Shown here: one piece after another, positions 45,893-58,142 of the stretch
How the letters are laid out: each line of letters starts with the position of its first letter
Numbering within the stretch: position 1 is the stretch's first letter
Assembly: GCF_026745355.1 (NCBI RefSeq)
Contig: NC_079205.1
Span: 33,487,447-33,551,446, forward strand
Source: Beta vulgaris subsp. vulgaris
Taxonomy: Eukaryota > Streptophyta > Magnoliopsida > Caryophyllales > Amaranthaceae
Direction of reading: 5' to 3'
Length of the DNA: 64,000 bases
Position numbers and translations under genes: made by a program
The notes under the pieces: generated by a model
Told to the model about the DNA's origin: nothing
What the model saw: the letters and a program-made list of their open reading frames with translations, nothing else
Databases searched by the model: none

Positions 45893-46337
45893 AAATGAAC
45901 ACGAAACAAACTAACAAGATTAAAATAAAAAAAAAATAAAAAAGGGGGGGACGATAGTAGAATGTAAGCAAAATCATATTGAGAATAAACAAGACAAAGT
46001 AGGATAAATATCCTAAAAATATTCAATTAATCATTTAAATCAAACAAATCCTTCCTAGAAGCTTATGCTTACATTGCAACTTTAAGATATAAACTAATAA
46101 ATAAAGAAAATATGATCATAAGAATGCATGGTCCCCTATCAGCAGCAACCGATACAGATCTGCATAGGACAAAAGACACATATATCTTAGTACAAACAGA
46201 AAGCAAACAAGGTTCCTCCAAACACCAGTAACCAAATGAAAGGCAAATAAACAATAATTTGATGTTCACAGTGCATGATAAATGATAGTTTTTTTTTAAG
46301 AAAAAAAAACACGCTTAATGTGCAAGTAAAAGTTGGT
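45893..46337. other. Spacer between the LINE and the GH3 gene
   Basis: The spacer is AT-rich, with an A/G homopolymer stretch at 45928-45950. It must hold the 3' untranslated region of the GH3 gene; no clear poly(A) signal was fixed. Confidence 0.4.
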
Positions 46338-49300
46338 TTACCTAGTGACAAGTGACACCGTTTTGAGTCCAAAGCCCAAAGGGAAGAGAGGGTCATAATG
46401 TGAATCTTCACTGTTTAAAGGAAGCTGATCTACAGTCTTAAACCAAGTTCTAGCTAACTTTCCAGTGAATTCATGGTCGCCAAACAAAACATCAGCCACT
46501 CCTTGACCTTCTGTCCCGGGCAACCATGCTGCAACTAGGGCATGAATTGTGTTCATGTACGGCTCAATAACAAGGGGGCGTCCAGATATGATAATAACAA
46601 CACACTGCACAGCCCCACAGACATTGTTGATGACAGTTGGACCGGGATCCGCCAACGTGAGAGTCTCGCTGTCTCCAGCAGTTTCTGCATAAGGGGGCTC
46701 TCCAACAACAACAATGGCATAATCAAAATTATTGGACTTGACAAAGTCTGCAGGAGGATTTCCCTGGAATACCACTTCGGTGCTTGGATCAACTGCAGAC
46801 TTTATGGCATTAAGGATGGTTGTGCCTGGTCATTTCAAGAGCAGCGTTCATTATTGTAATACAAACATGAGGAAGTATAAAAGCAAATCAGGTATGCATT
46901 TATAAGTGCCTGTCTCCACCAGCCAAGAATAAATCCTAAAATTTGACCTGGAATACTGCAGAGTGTTTCCAAAACATTGTTTATAAATCGGTAGATTTCC
47001 AGAAATATCCTTGACATTGGTTACTTAACAGCAAAAATGCATGAAGGCGAATGTATCGCCACCAAGGCATCTCTTATTTAAAGTCTTAAGACAGCAAAGC
47101 TAGTTACCTCTTGTGGATTTGTTGTCAGTGAATCCCTGCCAATTGATTGTCCATCCTCCACATTGATAACCCAAATTATCAGCATAGTCACCAGCAACTA
47201 GTATCTTTTGTACCTTTTTTTGGAGGGGAAGCACGGGAGCCTCTCCAGGTTTACTGTTTTTTAGTAGAACAAGTGATTTTCTAACTGCTTCTCGGGCCAA
47301 ATCTCTGTGAGCCTGCACATGTAAAAGGATTTGTCATCAAACATGTAGTACAAACTATGTAATGATAATAAACATTAGAGATTGTTAGCTCAATTGCAGA
47401 ATGAAGTCATGTTGCCATCATAGAACCATCATTGAAAGTGAAGGAGAAACAAATAATCTAAAAAGCACCTCTTTGACAGTTTCACCACTCCCAAATCTAC
47501 AGCATTACAGATAGAATGAAAGAGGAATCTAGCAGAGACAACTCACAAACATGTATCTGGAATGCATGTTTGACTGACCTCACTTCCAAGCTCATTTGCT
47601 AGACTGGGATCACCAAAAGGAGTCTCAAAAAGACCCATAGTGAACTTGACTAGCAAGATCCTTGATACAGCATCATCAATACGCTCCATTGGGATATAGT
47701 TGTTTTTGACAAGGTTGGTGAGATCATCTATGAAATCTTTGAAACTATATGGGACCATGACCTGTAAGTCACCAACAAGCATTAGTATATATAAAATGCT
47801 TCTATTTGCTTAGGCTTCTTAATCCAACATTGTAAAAAAATTCTGATAACTTCCACGAAAAATATAAGGGTAATTCAAAAGAGCAGAGATGCCAACCATG
47901 TCTATGCCAGCTTGAATTCCTTCCAGGACTGAGAATGTATAGTTGGCACCAGGTGGTGAAGTAATTCGGTCAATTCCTTGCCAATCTGAGATAACAAAAC
48001 CCTGGATAACCAGCAGAAAATCAAAGACTGCAACTAGCATTAAAATGGTCCCATAATTATCATGGCATGGATCACCACAACCACCTAGTTTTGTTAGTTG
48101 GCACAAAAAGTAAACATAAAGCTTTGACTTTGTTATCTGATCATTGTTAAACTTGAACTTGTTCAATCAGCTCATACAGGTAACAGGCCCAGGCATATTA
48201 TATCTAATAATAGTTACGTGTTTGTTTGTAATTATGTAGTTTCAAAATAGTTCTAGGACCCTTCATCGTTACCAGATGTTATTTTTATGTATTAATCAAG
48301 ATTTATGAATTAGAGCACACATTAAAAGAAAATTAGATCAGCTCTTATAAAAGTTTTTAAAGAGTAGATAGTGAGACTAAATTGTAATTAAAGAATAACT
48401 TGACGGGATTTCCACTTTCTTCATAGTTACCTTGAATTTAAGCGTGTTCTTCAAAAATCCAGTGATTAGATCACGGTTCGCGTGCATCTTTACTCCATTC
48501 CAACTGGAGTATGAAACCATGACAGTCGACACACCTTTGATAATGGAGTCAGAGTATGCAGGCATATGGATGCTAAGCAATCCATGCATGTCAGTCAAAG
48601 TGTTGTTCTCATTGACCCCTCTAGTTGTCCCTCCATCTCCAACAAAATGCTTTGCACAAGCAGCAACTTTGTCCCTGACAGTTTACATGTTAAACATTAT
48701 TTTGAAAATTAACTATTACCAGTAGACAAACAAGCACAAATTTTATATAAAGGGAGAAGGAGAGCTATAGAGGGGATGAAACTAAGACCAAAAAAGTTAC
48801 TGCATTGCTGTTCTTTTCATTTTTTCTCTCTTCTCGTGTTGCACTTATTAGAGAATTGATGCACCTCCAACTGCAGTTAGGTCTTGCACATTTAGTGATT
48901 CTTTTTCATCTAGAAGTATAAGGAGAAAAAAGAACAAAAAGGCAAAGCTGCCATATCCTAGAGTTCTTCGAAGCAAAATTTGGAGAAATTAGAGGTCACA
49001 CAATTTCTTACTGTGCCGGAGCATTTGTATCATAAAATCAGAAAGGTTGTTAACATAACAATCAGTAAGATCCTATTGGATGCTCAAACATCCGTAATTG
49101 CAAAACAGATCGGCGTCAAATAAGTAGTTCCAACATCATTATTTCTTTGTCTCAAACCAGATATCGTGTGATACCCCAAAGGCCCAAATCCTCCAATGTG
49201 AAGTCAAGTGCCCTTTTCGCTTTCCAACATTCATATCCACAATGTATCAGTGATAGTTCAGTTGTTACTCCTTCATCAGTACAACGAGGGCGAGAGAGCA

Positions 49301-52300
49301 CATAGACTAAAACTTCACGAGTATTTATTAATCTTTTCCAGTAATAAAATTCTTTTCTTCCAAATTTGTTTAATATTGTTCTACAGATCCTTACTACTAC
49401 TCTGTTAAAAATGATATTTTCTCACCTAGGGATGCTAAGTCGATAAAAACACCCAACCTGTTATCGAGCTGCTCAAACTTAGCCTAGGCAAAGCTTGACT
49501 TGACTAACCTCAGCTTGAGCTCTAACTATTCCCGAGGCCTTCACGAGCCAAGCTCACAAATCCTAAACCAGCTCAAGATTTTTCAACTTTCTTTCTACAA
49601 AGACATATTTTGCTCATGCACTTCCGGTCTGATCAGACACAGCCTTGGTGATCCATGGCTCCAATGGACCACAAGGTCACGCCTTCAACTGAGGTCTTGC
49701 TTGGCACAAGCCTGTGCTACCTTCTAGTAGTTGATTATATGAGAGAATTCTTTAATTAGCAGTTGATCAGAAGAGTGTATCAAATGACAAAAGGACTTGT
49801 GAGATTAAATATTGTAATTGATGTTAAAATTTACAGGTAAATGAGAGAAGGCCTTGACTGGTTATTGTAAGCTATAAGATGGCTGGTTACTTTTGAAAAG
49901 CTAGCTCATCCAACAATTCAAACCAGACGAACTAGTTTAATGACCACGAGCAACATGCTAAAAGCTTGCTTGATTTTTGCATCAGCCAAGGCCTATGTTT
50001 CTGTAATACACAGAGTGTCGCAAGTTCTATTCATTATAATCATTCTCTCTTTTACTTTCTTAACTTGAGATACAACATAGTTTCTCAGGTTTCCTCTCCA
50101 CACAAGATGAAAATGTAGCAAGACCAAATTACTTTATTTCGTTTTTTTTTTTCATTAACTTCTGCATTATGACAAGTGAAGAGCATCATCAGGAGATCAC
50201 TCCCTAACTGGATCCAGTGGCCAGTAGCGATCTTACTGGATAAGAAGTACCAAAATTGAAGGGTTCAGATAAATTCATACTTTCCCCCGACATAAGGTAT
50301 GCCCTTGCGAGATGCAGGAGGTTCCCCTTGTAAGCCATAGATGATCTCTGTCATTTCCTGGACAATCTTGTGATCTTCACTGTAACTTTCATAGCAACGA
50401 CCCCATCTTGGATCTCTACAAACCTAAGAAGCATGAAAGAGCAATTAATCAAATGTTGAGATAGAATAATGTACATCATTTCGCAAACCCAACTTGCAAT
50501 AACTAGAAGAATTTACCGCTATACAAGGAGCAAAAGTGTACTGTATCCCAGTGGCTCGAACTTCAAGAGCTGTTGCAACACCAATTCTCTTAACAAGGTC
50601 AGGATCCCTATAAACCACATATTTTAGTAATCCTTCTGCATACTTAAGAAATAGTACATCAAAAGGAAACAAATGGACACCTCCTAAATGTTAGAGAACA
50701 ATCTGGATGGACCCAAGTAACACACAACAGTATCCAGTTGTCTTTAACTATGGCTATCTAAAGCTAACAAATCAAATTTTATTTAGAATGGATAATACTT
50801 GTACGTATTACATACTTCATGATTATGGGCATAATATCAAATCCACTGCTACACAGATTTATCGACTTCAAATTGAAAAATAGTTGAACATTACTTATTT
50901 CATGGTTATGGATGTAGAGCCAACTCTTTAAATAAGGTTTGCTTATATTGCATATAAGTATGAAAGATTAGATTAAGCTCAAAAAAAGGCAGAATTAAGA
51001 ATATGAGAGTAAGTATCAGATTGGACTTATCTTACAAAGAAAAAAAAAAGAAGCAGACAGAGAGTAGAATTGCACTTGCCTGGTAGCACCAAGACCAACA
51101 TTATGTGGGAATATTGTTGCATTATACACATTATTGTGTCCATGCACAGCATCAATTCCATAAATCATAGGTATTCCCAGACGATTGGTCAAGGCGGATT
51201 TCTGGAATCCATCAACCATATTCATCCAATCTTGAGCTGTAGCTTGTGGCAAAGGTGTACTCCCACCACCACTCAACACACTCCCTACATTCCAATTAGT
51301 AATCAGTTCTTCATACAATGTTCATCATGCTGATTATATTAAGTGTATCTCCTAACATTTCCAACAACTGATAGGTCTTCGATTTTTATCACCAAAACTA
51401 AATATAACTAGGAATTCGTCTACATAACCAAGAAGGCAAAAGCCAAAATTCAGTCCAACGAGTATAGATGATAGGTCTATAATGGGATGATACTATTAGG
51501 CATCAGCAACCAATGACAGCACTCAAGTATTTTTGGTATAAAGAAAACAAAGGATCCCATGATTCTACCTCAAAGCAAAGGCAGTCTCACAGCATATAAG
51601 CACATTATGCCAAGATCATATTAGCTTCTCAAGTGGCATTTCAATGATACGTTCATTGCATAGTTTGCTTCTTTTAATCATGGAGCTGCATATATGGAAT
51701 TAATTCAGCAAATGTAGCTGCAAATGTAACTAAGCACAATCGAACTTTATTCAAACTAAGCTCGATTCCTCAATCTAAATATATCACCAACCAACAATGT
51801 AAACTGAACTCTTTGAAACATGAAACAATCTAATTAATGACTGCAGTTGATAATGTATCTTATCAATAGAGTATACTGCAAGCTCAAACAGCAAACGACT
51901 TCTCTAGATTTGTAACTTCATACAACTACCAATAATACTTGGGAAGTTTATCAAAGTAACTGGCGCTGGAGCAAACATTTGAGATTTTTGTTTGACACCC
52001 GAAAATAACCACTTTAAATTTGAAGCCAACTCTCATCAATGGGAAAATCATTGGTATATGACAGTAATGATGTAAATCTTATATGGTGCATATAATTGCA
52101 AGAATATACAAAATGTGATGCATTTAGTTGAAGCATTTATTTACCAATAGAGTAAGTCTTCATTACTTCAGGAGTAGCCATTGTCCGATCTATCTGAGTC
52201 ATTTGACCAATCTTCTCTTCCAAAGTCATTCTGCCCAAAAGGTCTTTTACTCGAGCTGCAGGTGATTGATTTGGGTCCTTGTATAACGCGTTTTCAGTTT

Positions 52301-52367
52301 GTGCCGATGTCCTCGAACAGCATACTAACACTATGTTAACCACTAACAAAATCACCAGCCTAGACAT
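46338..52367 (-). CDS. Glycoside hydrolase family 3 exo-beta-glucanase / beta-glucosidase
   Basis: Nine coding exons join in phase: 52367-52145, 51284-51080, 50607-50517, 50423-50281, 48674-48431, 48001-47897, 47761-47579, 47312-47108 and 46825-46338. They total 1887 bp, 628 residues plus TAA, the normal family length. A hydrophobic signal peptide ([17 protein letters not shown]) predicts secretion to the cell wall. GH3 landmarks are [53 protein letters not shown], the nucleophile Asp308 in [11 protein letters not shown], and Glu514 in [11 protein letters not shown] as the likely acid/base. The C-terminal domain ends near [13 protein letters not shown]. It should release glucose from beta-glucans or beta-glucosides in wall turnover. 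Introns 1-8 are GT-AG except intron 2, whose donor is GC (CAG/GCAAGT). No stop or frame error was found, so the gene looks functional. The start ATG at 52367 was chosen because it begins the signal peptide. Confidence 0.93.
48675..50280 (-). other. Long intron 4 of the GH3 gene with transposon-like debris
   Basis: This is the largest intron (1.6 kb). Around 49425-49720 it has CTAGGGATG followed by GAGCTGCTC/AGCTTGAGCTC-type motifs, resembling a decayed hAT MITE. No clear target duplication was identified. Confidence 0.4.
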
Positions 52368-53430
52368 GTTGAAAATCTGATAGAACAAAACTTCCCTACG
52401 CAATGCTGCAAAACAAAATTTCCCAATATAAAATCAGTTTGATGCCATAAAAGAAACAAATTAACTGGTAGGAAAATTGCAAGAAAAGTAATCATTTTCC
52501 CTTTCTCTAGTAGAACAAGATATGCTAAACCCAAAAAAAATAGTACATTATAAAATGAATGAAACTTTCCTACCGATTCCAACCTCGTATTCGTCACAAA
52601 GTTGGTGGAGTTACAAAGAAGAAAAGTGACCATTATTATTTAGAATCCATTCATAATATTTATAGTAAAGACGGACCCTACCCTTTTAGTAATCAGATGT
52701 TCTTTTCTTTCCTCATTCATCGAACCCAAAACATAAACATCAAAAAGATACTTTACATACTAGTCCTTCTTATAAAACCAAAAATATCCTTTTCTTTCCA
52801 TCACCACTTTCCTCTTTTCCCTTCAATCTATACAGATTAAATTTCCTATTACAATCTCAAGATATTGATTAACATTCAATTTCAACATGCAACTAAAAGA
52901 CCCAACAAGCAAAAATTCAACCAAAAGACAAAAAGAACAAAATTACAAAAACAAATGAATCAATCTTCAGAATCTCAAAATCAAAAATAGACATACATTA
53001 GCTTAAATAATTAATCATTCAAGTCACAGAACTAAGATTATCATATATCACAGAAGTTAAGAAACTAACAACAAAAAAGAAGCAAAATTTCTCAAACTTA
53101 AAGCAATAAAAAAAACTACCCATTTAGGAAATTATCATTACCTTTACAAGAACAAAAGAAAGAAGGGCGAATATATACCAAAAGAATCAAAACCCAGAAC
53201 TTAAAAAAATGAAATGACAAATGAGCAAAAAAAAATTTGAGCTTTATTTTGCTGAAATCAAGCTTTATATAAGTACCTTTTATTTATATCAAATGGGCAA
53301 GAAATGCGGGAAGCTATACTACATCCGCACCGGAAAGTGGAGACTCAGCAGGACTAAGCAGTGACTGACTGAATGTTTGTGAAAAATGAGAATACTTTGT
53401 TATATTTCTGTGAGATTCAAATGTATTTAT
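52368..53430 (-). promoter_or_regulatory. Predicted 5' leader exon, leader intron and promoter of the GH3 gene
   Basis: A strong acceptor (TTTTGTTTTGCAG/CATTGC) just upstream of the start codon, near 52408, and a good donor (TTTTG/GTATAT) at 53178 suggest a leader intron of about 770 bp. A TATATA motif near 53458-53465 (minus strand) would put transcription start around 53430. This is prediction only; no transcript evidence is available. Confidence 0.4.
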
Positions 53431-53583
53431 TTTGTTTTCTTTTTTTGGCCTGTGGTTTCTATATATTTCTTCTGTATTAAGTAAAATATATTGTGGAAAT
53501 TGTACGTCGCATCTCTTGATTTAGAAAGTTGTAAAATGATGCACGGCAAAAAAAAAAATAATGACAGTATATACTGATAGTCT

Positions 53584-54715
53584 GTTTTTTTTTTTTTTTT
53601 TTTCCAATAACAAAGATAAACAATTACATGCTAAGCCCCTCTTGGCTCATATGAATCAAAAAAAAAAACATACTAAGTCCCTCTTTCTCGCTTGGTTAGC
53701 TAGAAAATGTGCTTTTTGTACTTTTGCTCTTACTACTTTAGTTTTACAAACTGACTCAAAATCACGTAATAATAAAAGTATTTCAAGGATTATGTTACGT
53801 ATTGAAGAAGCCGGCTTCGCACCATCCCGCAAACTCTCCACCACTACTTTAGCGTCAGACCAAACCTCCAGGTTTTTTATGTCACGAGTGCGACACTCCT
53901 TTATTCCAAAGAGAAGGGCATATGCCTCAACTTTCACTGGTGAACTTGCCTCAATTGATCTTCCTCCTGTTGCGGTTTCTGAATTTCCTTCCCTAAGTAC
54001 CCAGCCATAAGCAGCATCATCCGGGTCATTTTGAATGCTTTTGTTTTCCTTCCAGGTGCCATCCACTATCAGGGTACTATGGTTTCTGTCAGGGGACCAG
54101 TTCTTTTCCCAAGAAATCTTCCCTCGTAAATTCCCCATTGTAGTTTATGTTGGCCTTTCATCCATGAGAATACTGCTAGAGCATGCCCACCATCTTCTTC
54201 GCCAGTGACTAACGATCCCAAAAGTATCTAGGGCGTTCAAGCGATAACTTGTATTGAAAATGCTTTTGTTCCTTAGTAACCAGATACTCCATAAAATTCC
54301 TAAGAATTCGACTGCTTGACCTTCCAGATTTCGATTTTCCTGCATAATGCACCAAAGCCAATTTCTTGTCCATGAGGTGATGTCAGTATTGACTGAGTTT
54401 TTCGAGTTTATTCCTAGATTTGAGCTCTTCTAAATTCTCATAGTAACTTCATAATCCTTGAATAAATGAGTATCCGACTCCTCCTCTTTCCCACAGAAAG
54501 GGCAAGGAATCTCACTTAGAAATTTCCTATTTCTAAGGTTTACTCCGGTGGCTAGAGCACCATTAGCTAGCTTCCAATAGAATATCTTCCATTTTGGCCA
54601 GAATTTTTGTTTCCAGAATTTCTTCTGGTTATAGTACGTGTTCATTACTAAAAAGTATTTGGCTATACAGTTGATGTTGTGAGTAATCAAGATATCTTTT
54701 CTTTTAAGGATTTTT
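53584..54715 (-). pseudogene. 5'-truncated LINE remnant (zinc-binding segment and RNase H)
   Basis: The minus strand has KIFYWKLANGALATGVNLRN and CPFCGKEEESDTHLF (54690-54430), the zf-RVT segment. It is followed at 54138-53656 by an RNase H: STLIVDGTWKENKS, AAYGWVLREG, VEAYALLFGIKE and LEVWSDAKVVVESL, with Asp, Glu and Asp in the expected places. A T run at 53587-53603 on the plus strand is the poly(A) tail. No target duplication was identified. It differs in sequence from the LINE at 33-45 kb. Confidence 0.8.
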
Positions 54716-54955
54716 TAATTATAATAATACAAACTTTTGTCCGTTTTCTTACAACAATACAAATATAATACAAATTTTCCACTAAAATTCCTCCCAGTAA
54801 ATCAAGTTGACTTGTAACTTGTAAAATAGGTAAAAAAAAAAATAACAAAATAATCTTTCATTTTTCTCCCTCCTCCCCCAACCCCCACCTACCTGAACCA
54901 CCTCAACCCCTCCCCCACCCCACAGACACCACCAAAACCACCCCACAGCCACCAC
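54716..54955. other. AT-rich then C-rich spacer
   Basis: 54870-54955 is a CCCCACC-rich stretch that gives Gly/Trp-rich open frames on the minus strand. No gene is supported. Confidence 0.4.
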
Positions 54956-55516
54956 TAGGAGTGTGCACAAACTGGTCAGGACCGGACCAAAATTTGGACC
55001 GGACCAGAATTTGGACCTGACCAGACCAGACTTGAGATTTCGTTCCGGTCCTCGGTCCACAAAAATTCTCGATTCTAGGTTTCCGGTCCGATGTGGTCCA
55101 AATCCGGAAAATTTCGGTCCAGACCAGTTGGACCAGAATTTCTATTATTTAAAAAAAAATTAAATACACTTGACAAGGTGGCGTACAAATATAAAACTGA
55201 AAAAAGAAGTTTGAGGTAAAGAACTTTAACACTTTTGATAAATCATTAATTATGTTAAATTATGAAGTTAATTTCATATCTATTTGGACTCTTAAAACAA
55301 TTTTTTTTTACTCTTAGATTACAAAATTAATGTCACGGAGGAAAAAATGGTTAAACCGCAAACCAAACCGCACCAAACTGTTTTGCGCGGTTTAGTTTGG
55401 GTTGGTTTGGGCAAAAGTGCGGTGCGGTTTCGGTTGGAAAAATGTCAAACTGTATATTTGCGGTTTGGGTTGGGTTACATCCCAAACCACACCAACCCAA
55501 ACCGCGAACACCCGTA
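54956..55516. mobile_element. hAT element with ends of two different families
   Basis: The left end is TAGGAGTGTGCAC, followed by GGACCGGACC repeats up to about 55140. From there the core and right end (TTTGAGGTAAAGAACTTTAA, the TTAGATTACAAAATTAATG stretch, and AAACCGC repeats ending GAACACCCGTA) match the hAT at 3898-6010 without its CACTA. The 8-bp flanks (GCCACCAC and CATGTACA) do not match, so this is a recombinant or two abutting fragments. Confidence 0.7.
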
Positions 55517-56302
55517 CATGTACATTAACTCACTTTCAACCAAGACTTAGTATCAAAACAACTCAACACAAACTAGACATGCACTCCACTTTGGGGAAAG
55601 TTTGGCCATGACTTATTTTGAGGGTTAAGCAAAAATAGGATAGAAAGGCTCAGATGGGTTGAGAAGCGGATAATTATGTCGGTATCAAAGCTTTTTGGCT
55701 TTTGAGTTCCTATTTCTAGCAAAAAGAAACACGCTAAATTATTCTTCTATAGGCTCGATCTTGTGCAATCTTAGGAAGCTAAAATGCAAGTCACGACTTG
55801 GACGATCAAGGGTGAGGGTTGTAAATGAGTCTTACGTTGTTTGTGGCCCTCCTTCGGGGTTCATAGCACAAGGGATAAGGCAATCTAAGCAACCAACTCG
55901 CCTAATTTCAAAAAGACTCTAGCAAAAGTTACCGATCTCAAAGATCACCTAAAGTCACAGTAAGGCTTCCAAAACCATCAAGTCAAATGTAAAGAAGGTA
56001 TTCTAATCAAGTTATGGACACTCTTAGAAATATATCATGCCTGCAACCAAACTAATCTGAATGCATAAAAAAGTAAGAAAAGAAAAAGAAAATATTTTTG
56101 CTATTTTTTTTCAGACTTAACATGTAAATACACTAATATGAACCTAATTAACATGCAGATATACTAATATGAACCTAATTACAAAGAGGAGGAAGAAAAT
56201 TTTGAAATATAGTGAACACATGCTAACTCCCCCAAACAAACTCTTTTCTCGGAGTTAACAAGCAAAGAGAAAGTAGGGGAGGAGGTAATTAAGGGGTTTG
56301 AA
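55517..56302. other. Non-coding Ty3 remnant
   Basis: No frame of interest was found. Around 56225-56250 the minus strand has TTTGTTTGGGGGAGTTAGCA, a purine-tract-like motif, directly after the protease remnant, so the pol genes of that element are missing. The 55530-56170 part may be the 3' tail or LTR of the same element, but no LTR pair could be matched. Confidence 0.35.
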
Positions 56303-57610
56303 CTATACCTTAGGAAGAGGATTATAACTCTCCTCTTTATCAGTGGGTGTAGTAGGAAACTCAAATGCTTCGTCATGTACCTCCTCAACGGTAATGCTGT
56401 CAAGAAGCATGGAGAATTCATTCGCCTCTTCTATGTCCAAGTTCGAGGCATTGGTAATAGAAGCATATAACTTGACCCCGGTGTGGACCACTTTTTCAAA
56501 ATCTTCCATCTCACCTTCTACTAGCTAGATTGACCCGACAAACTTTCTCTTTCAAGGGTTTCTTAAAAGTCTTTGAGAACTCGAACACAACCCTTTCATT
56601 GGCTACCTCGACTGTGTTTGTATCATTTTTGCAGTTTATCACAGCACCCAATGTCTTAAAAGCTTCCCTCCCAAGAATGAGAGGAGTCTCCGGATCTTCC
56701 TCCATATCCATTACTACAAAATCCATGGCACAAACACATGCCCAACTTGTATTGGTACATCCTCCAACTCACCATGTGGCACTATCACAGTTCGATCCGC
56801 AAATTGAATAGTCTTCCGTGTAGGATGAAGAGGAAGATTTAGGTGCTTAGCTATGGATAAAGGCATCAAACTCACACTTGCTCCTAAATCAGCCAACGCT
56901 CCTTTAGGCTCCAAGTCACCTATCTTCACCGGCAAGGTGAAGCTTCCGGGGTCTCTTTGCTTCTTGGGCATGGCACATTGCACTAGAGCACTTACTTGGT
57001 ATGGCAAGGTGATGAGCTCATCTTCTAGTTTCCTTTTATTGGAAAGGATTTTCTTCAAAAACTTAGCATAAGCCGGCATTTAAGACATTGCCTCAAAGAA
57101 AGGAATGTTGATTTGAAGGCCTTTTATTACATTGAGGAACTTGGATAACTTATCACTCAATTTCCTCTCCACCAATCTGTGAGGGTATGGAACCGGTGGC
57201 ACATAAATCTTAGTTGGTGAAGATGATGGCAATGGAGTCTTATCACCGACTTGGACTTGTGGCTCATCTCTTTCCACAATCTCTTCTTTCTCACCTTCCT
57301 CAACTTCATCTTTTTTCTCAACAACCGCAAGTTCTTCTTCCGTCTCTAACTCCCCATTAGGCATCTTAGGACCCTTATAACTTGTTCCCGACCTCAAATG
57401 GATGGCTTTGGCTTGATGGAGGTTGGGGTTAGGGATGGGTTGGCCTGTAAGTTGATTTTTGGGATTAGAGGGGTTTTTCTCGGCTACTTGGGTGATTTAG
57501 GTTTCAAGCATTTTGTTATGGTCTTGTAGCTCTTGAAACCTTTTCTCATGATTTTGGAGAGTTTGGTTCATGGATTGGAGTTGTTGGAGAAGAGTTAGAG
57601 TTGTCATGCA
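56303..57610 (-). pseudogene. Athila/Tat-like gag C-terminus and protease remnant
   Basis: 57610-57080 holds the gag tail (HEKRFQELQDH-like coiled coil, LTGQPIPNPNLHQAKAIHLR, an acidic stretch, PYPHRLVERKLSDKLSKFL). 57079-56511 is the protease: MPAYAKFLKKILSNKRKLED, QRDPGSFTLPVKIG, the active site ALADLGASVSLMPLS, QFADRTVIVPHGELEDVPI and LILGREAFKTLGAVINC. 56509-56303 continues the linker. Single stops and small frame changes (about 57080, 56720, 56510) interrupt it. RT and integrase are absent. It belongs to a different family from the Athila at 1-11.5 kb. Confidence 0.85.
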
Positions 57611-58140
57611 TGTCTACCTCTTCCTACCTTCTCCCTACCTTACCATATTTGTCCATTTCAAAAAACTTACATTTTTCAAATTCAATCCTACACCTTCTTC
57701 TATTCTACCTTTTTCGAAAATATTTACCAATCATCATCATACCACGACATTTCAATAAAATATGCACATCATCTTTTCCTAACAAAAAATAAAAACAATA
57801 GGTTCCTTTCGAAAATGAATTTCAAAAAATTCTAAGCCCAGTCTAAACACCTTCAATCCAATCCAATCAACCAAATTCAATCAAATTCATTTGCATTCAT
57901 TCTAGTCCCATACGGCTTAAAATCCATTTTGCATTCATTCACGCCCATGTGTATTACAGTCTATACATTCACTAGCATTAGAGTCGATCTTAGGCCCATA
58001 TAAGTCTAGTTCATTTCAAAATCTAGGCTCATCTACATCTTTATGTGAAGTCTAATCCAAATCTATCCCTAATCAATTCCAATCTAAGTCTAAGTCTAGT
58101 CCGATCAAATCTTAGGTCCATTTAGGCCCAATTCGCTCCC
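57611..58140. other. AT-rich non-coding sequence
   Basis: Repeated GTCTAATCC/AAATCTA-like words occur, but no gene or element terminus was found. Confidence 0.35.
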
Positions 58141-58142
58141 TA

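Noticed and set aside
52368..52403. Upstream in-frame extension of the GH3 protein
   Set aside because: There is no ATG at its start, and it lies between a good splice acceptor and the ATG that begins the signal peptide.
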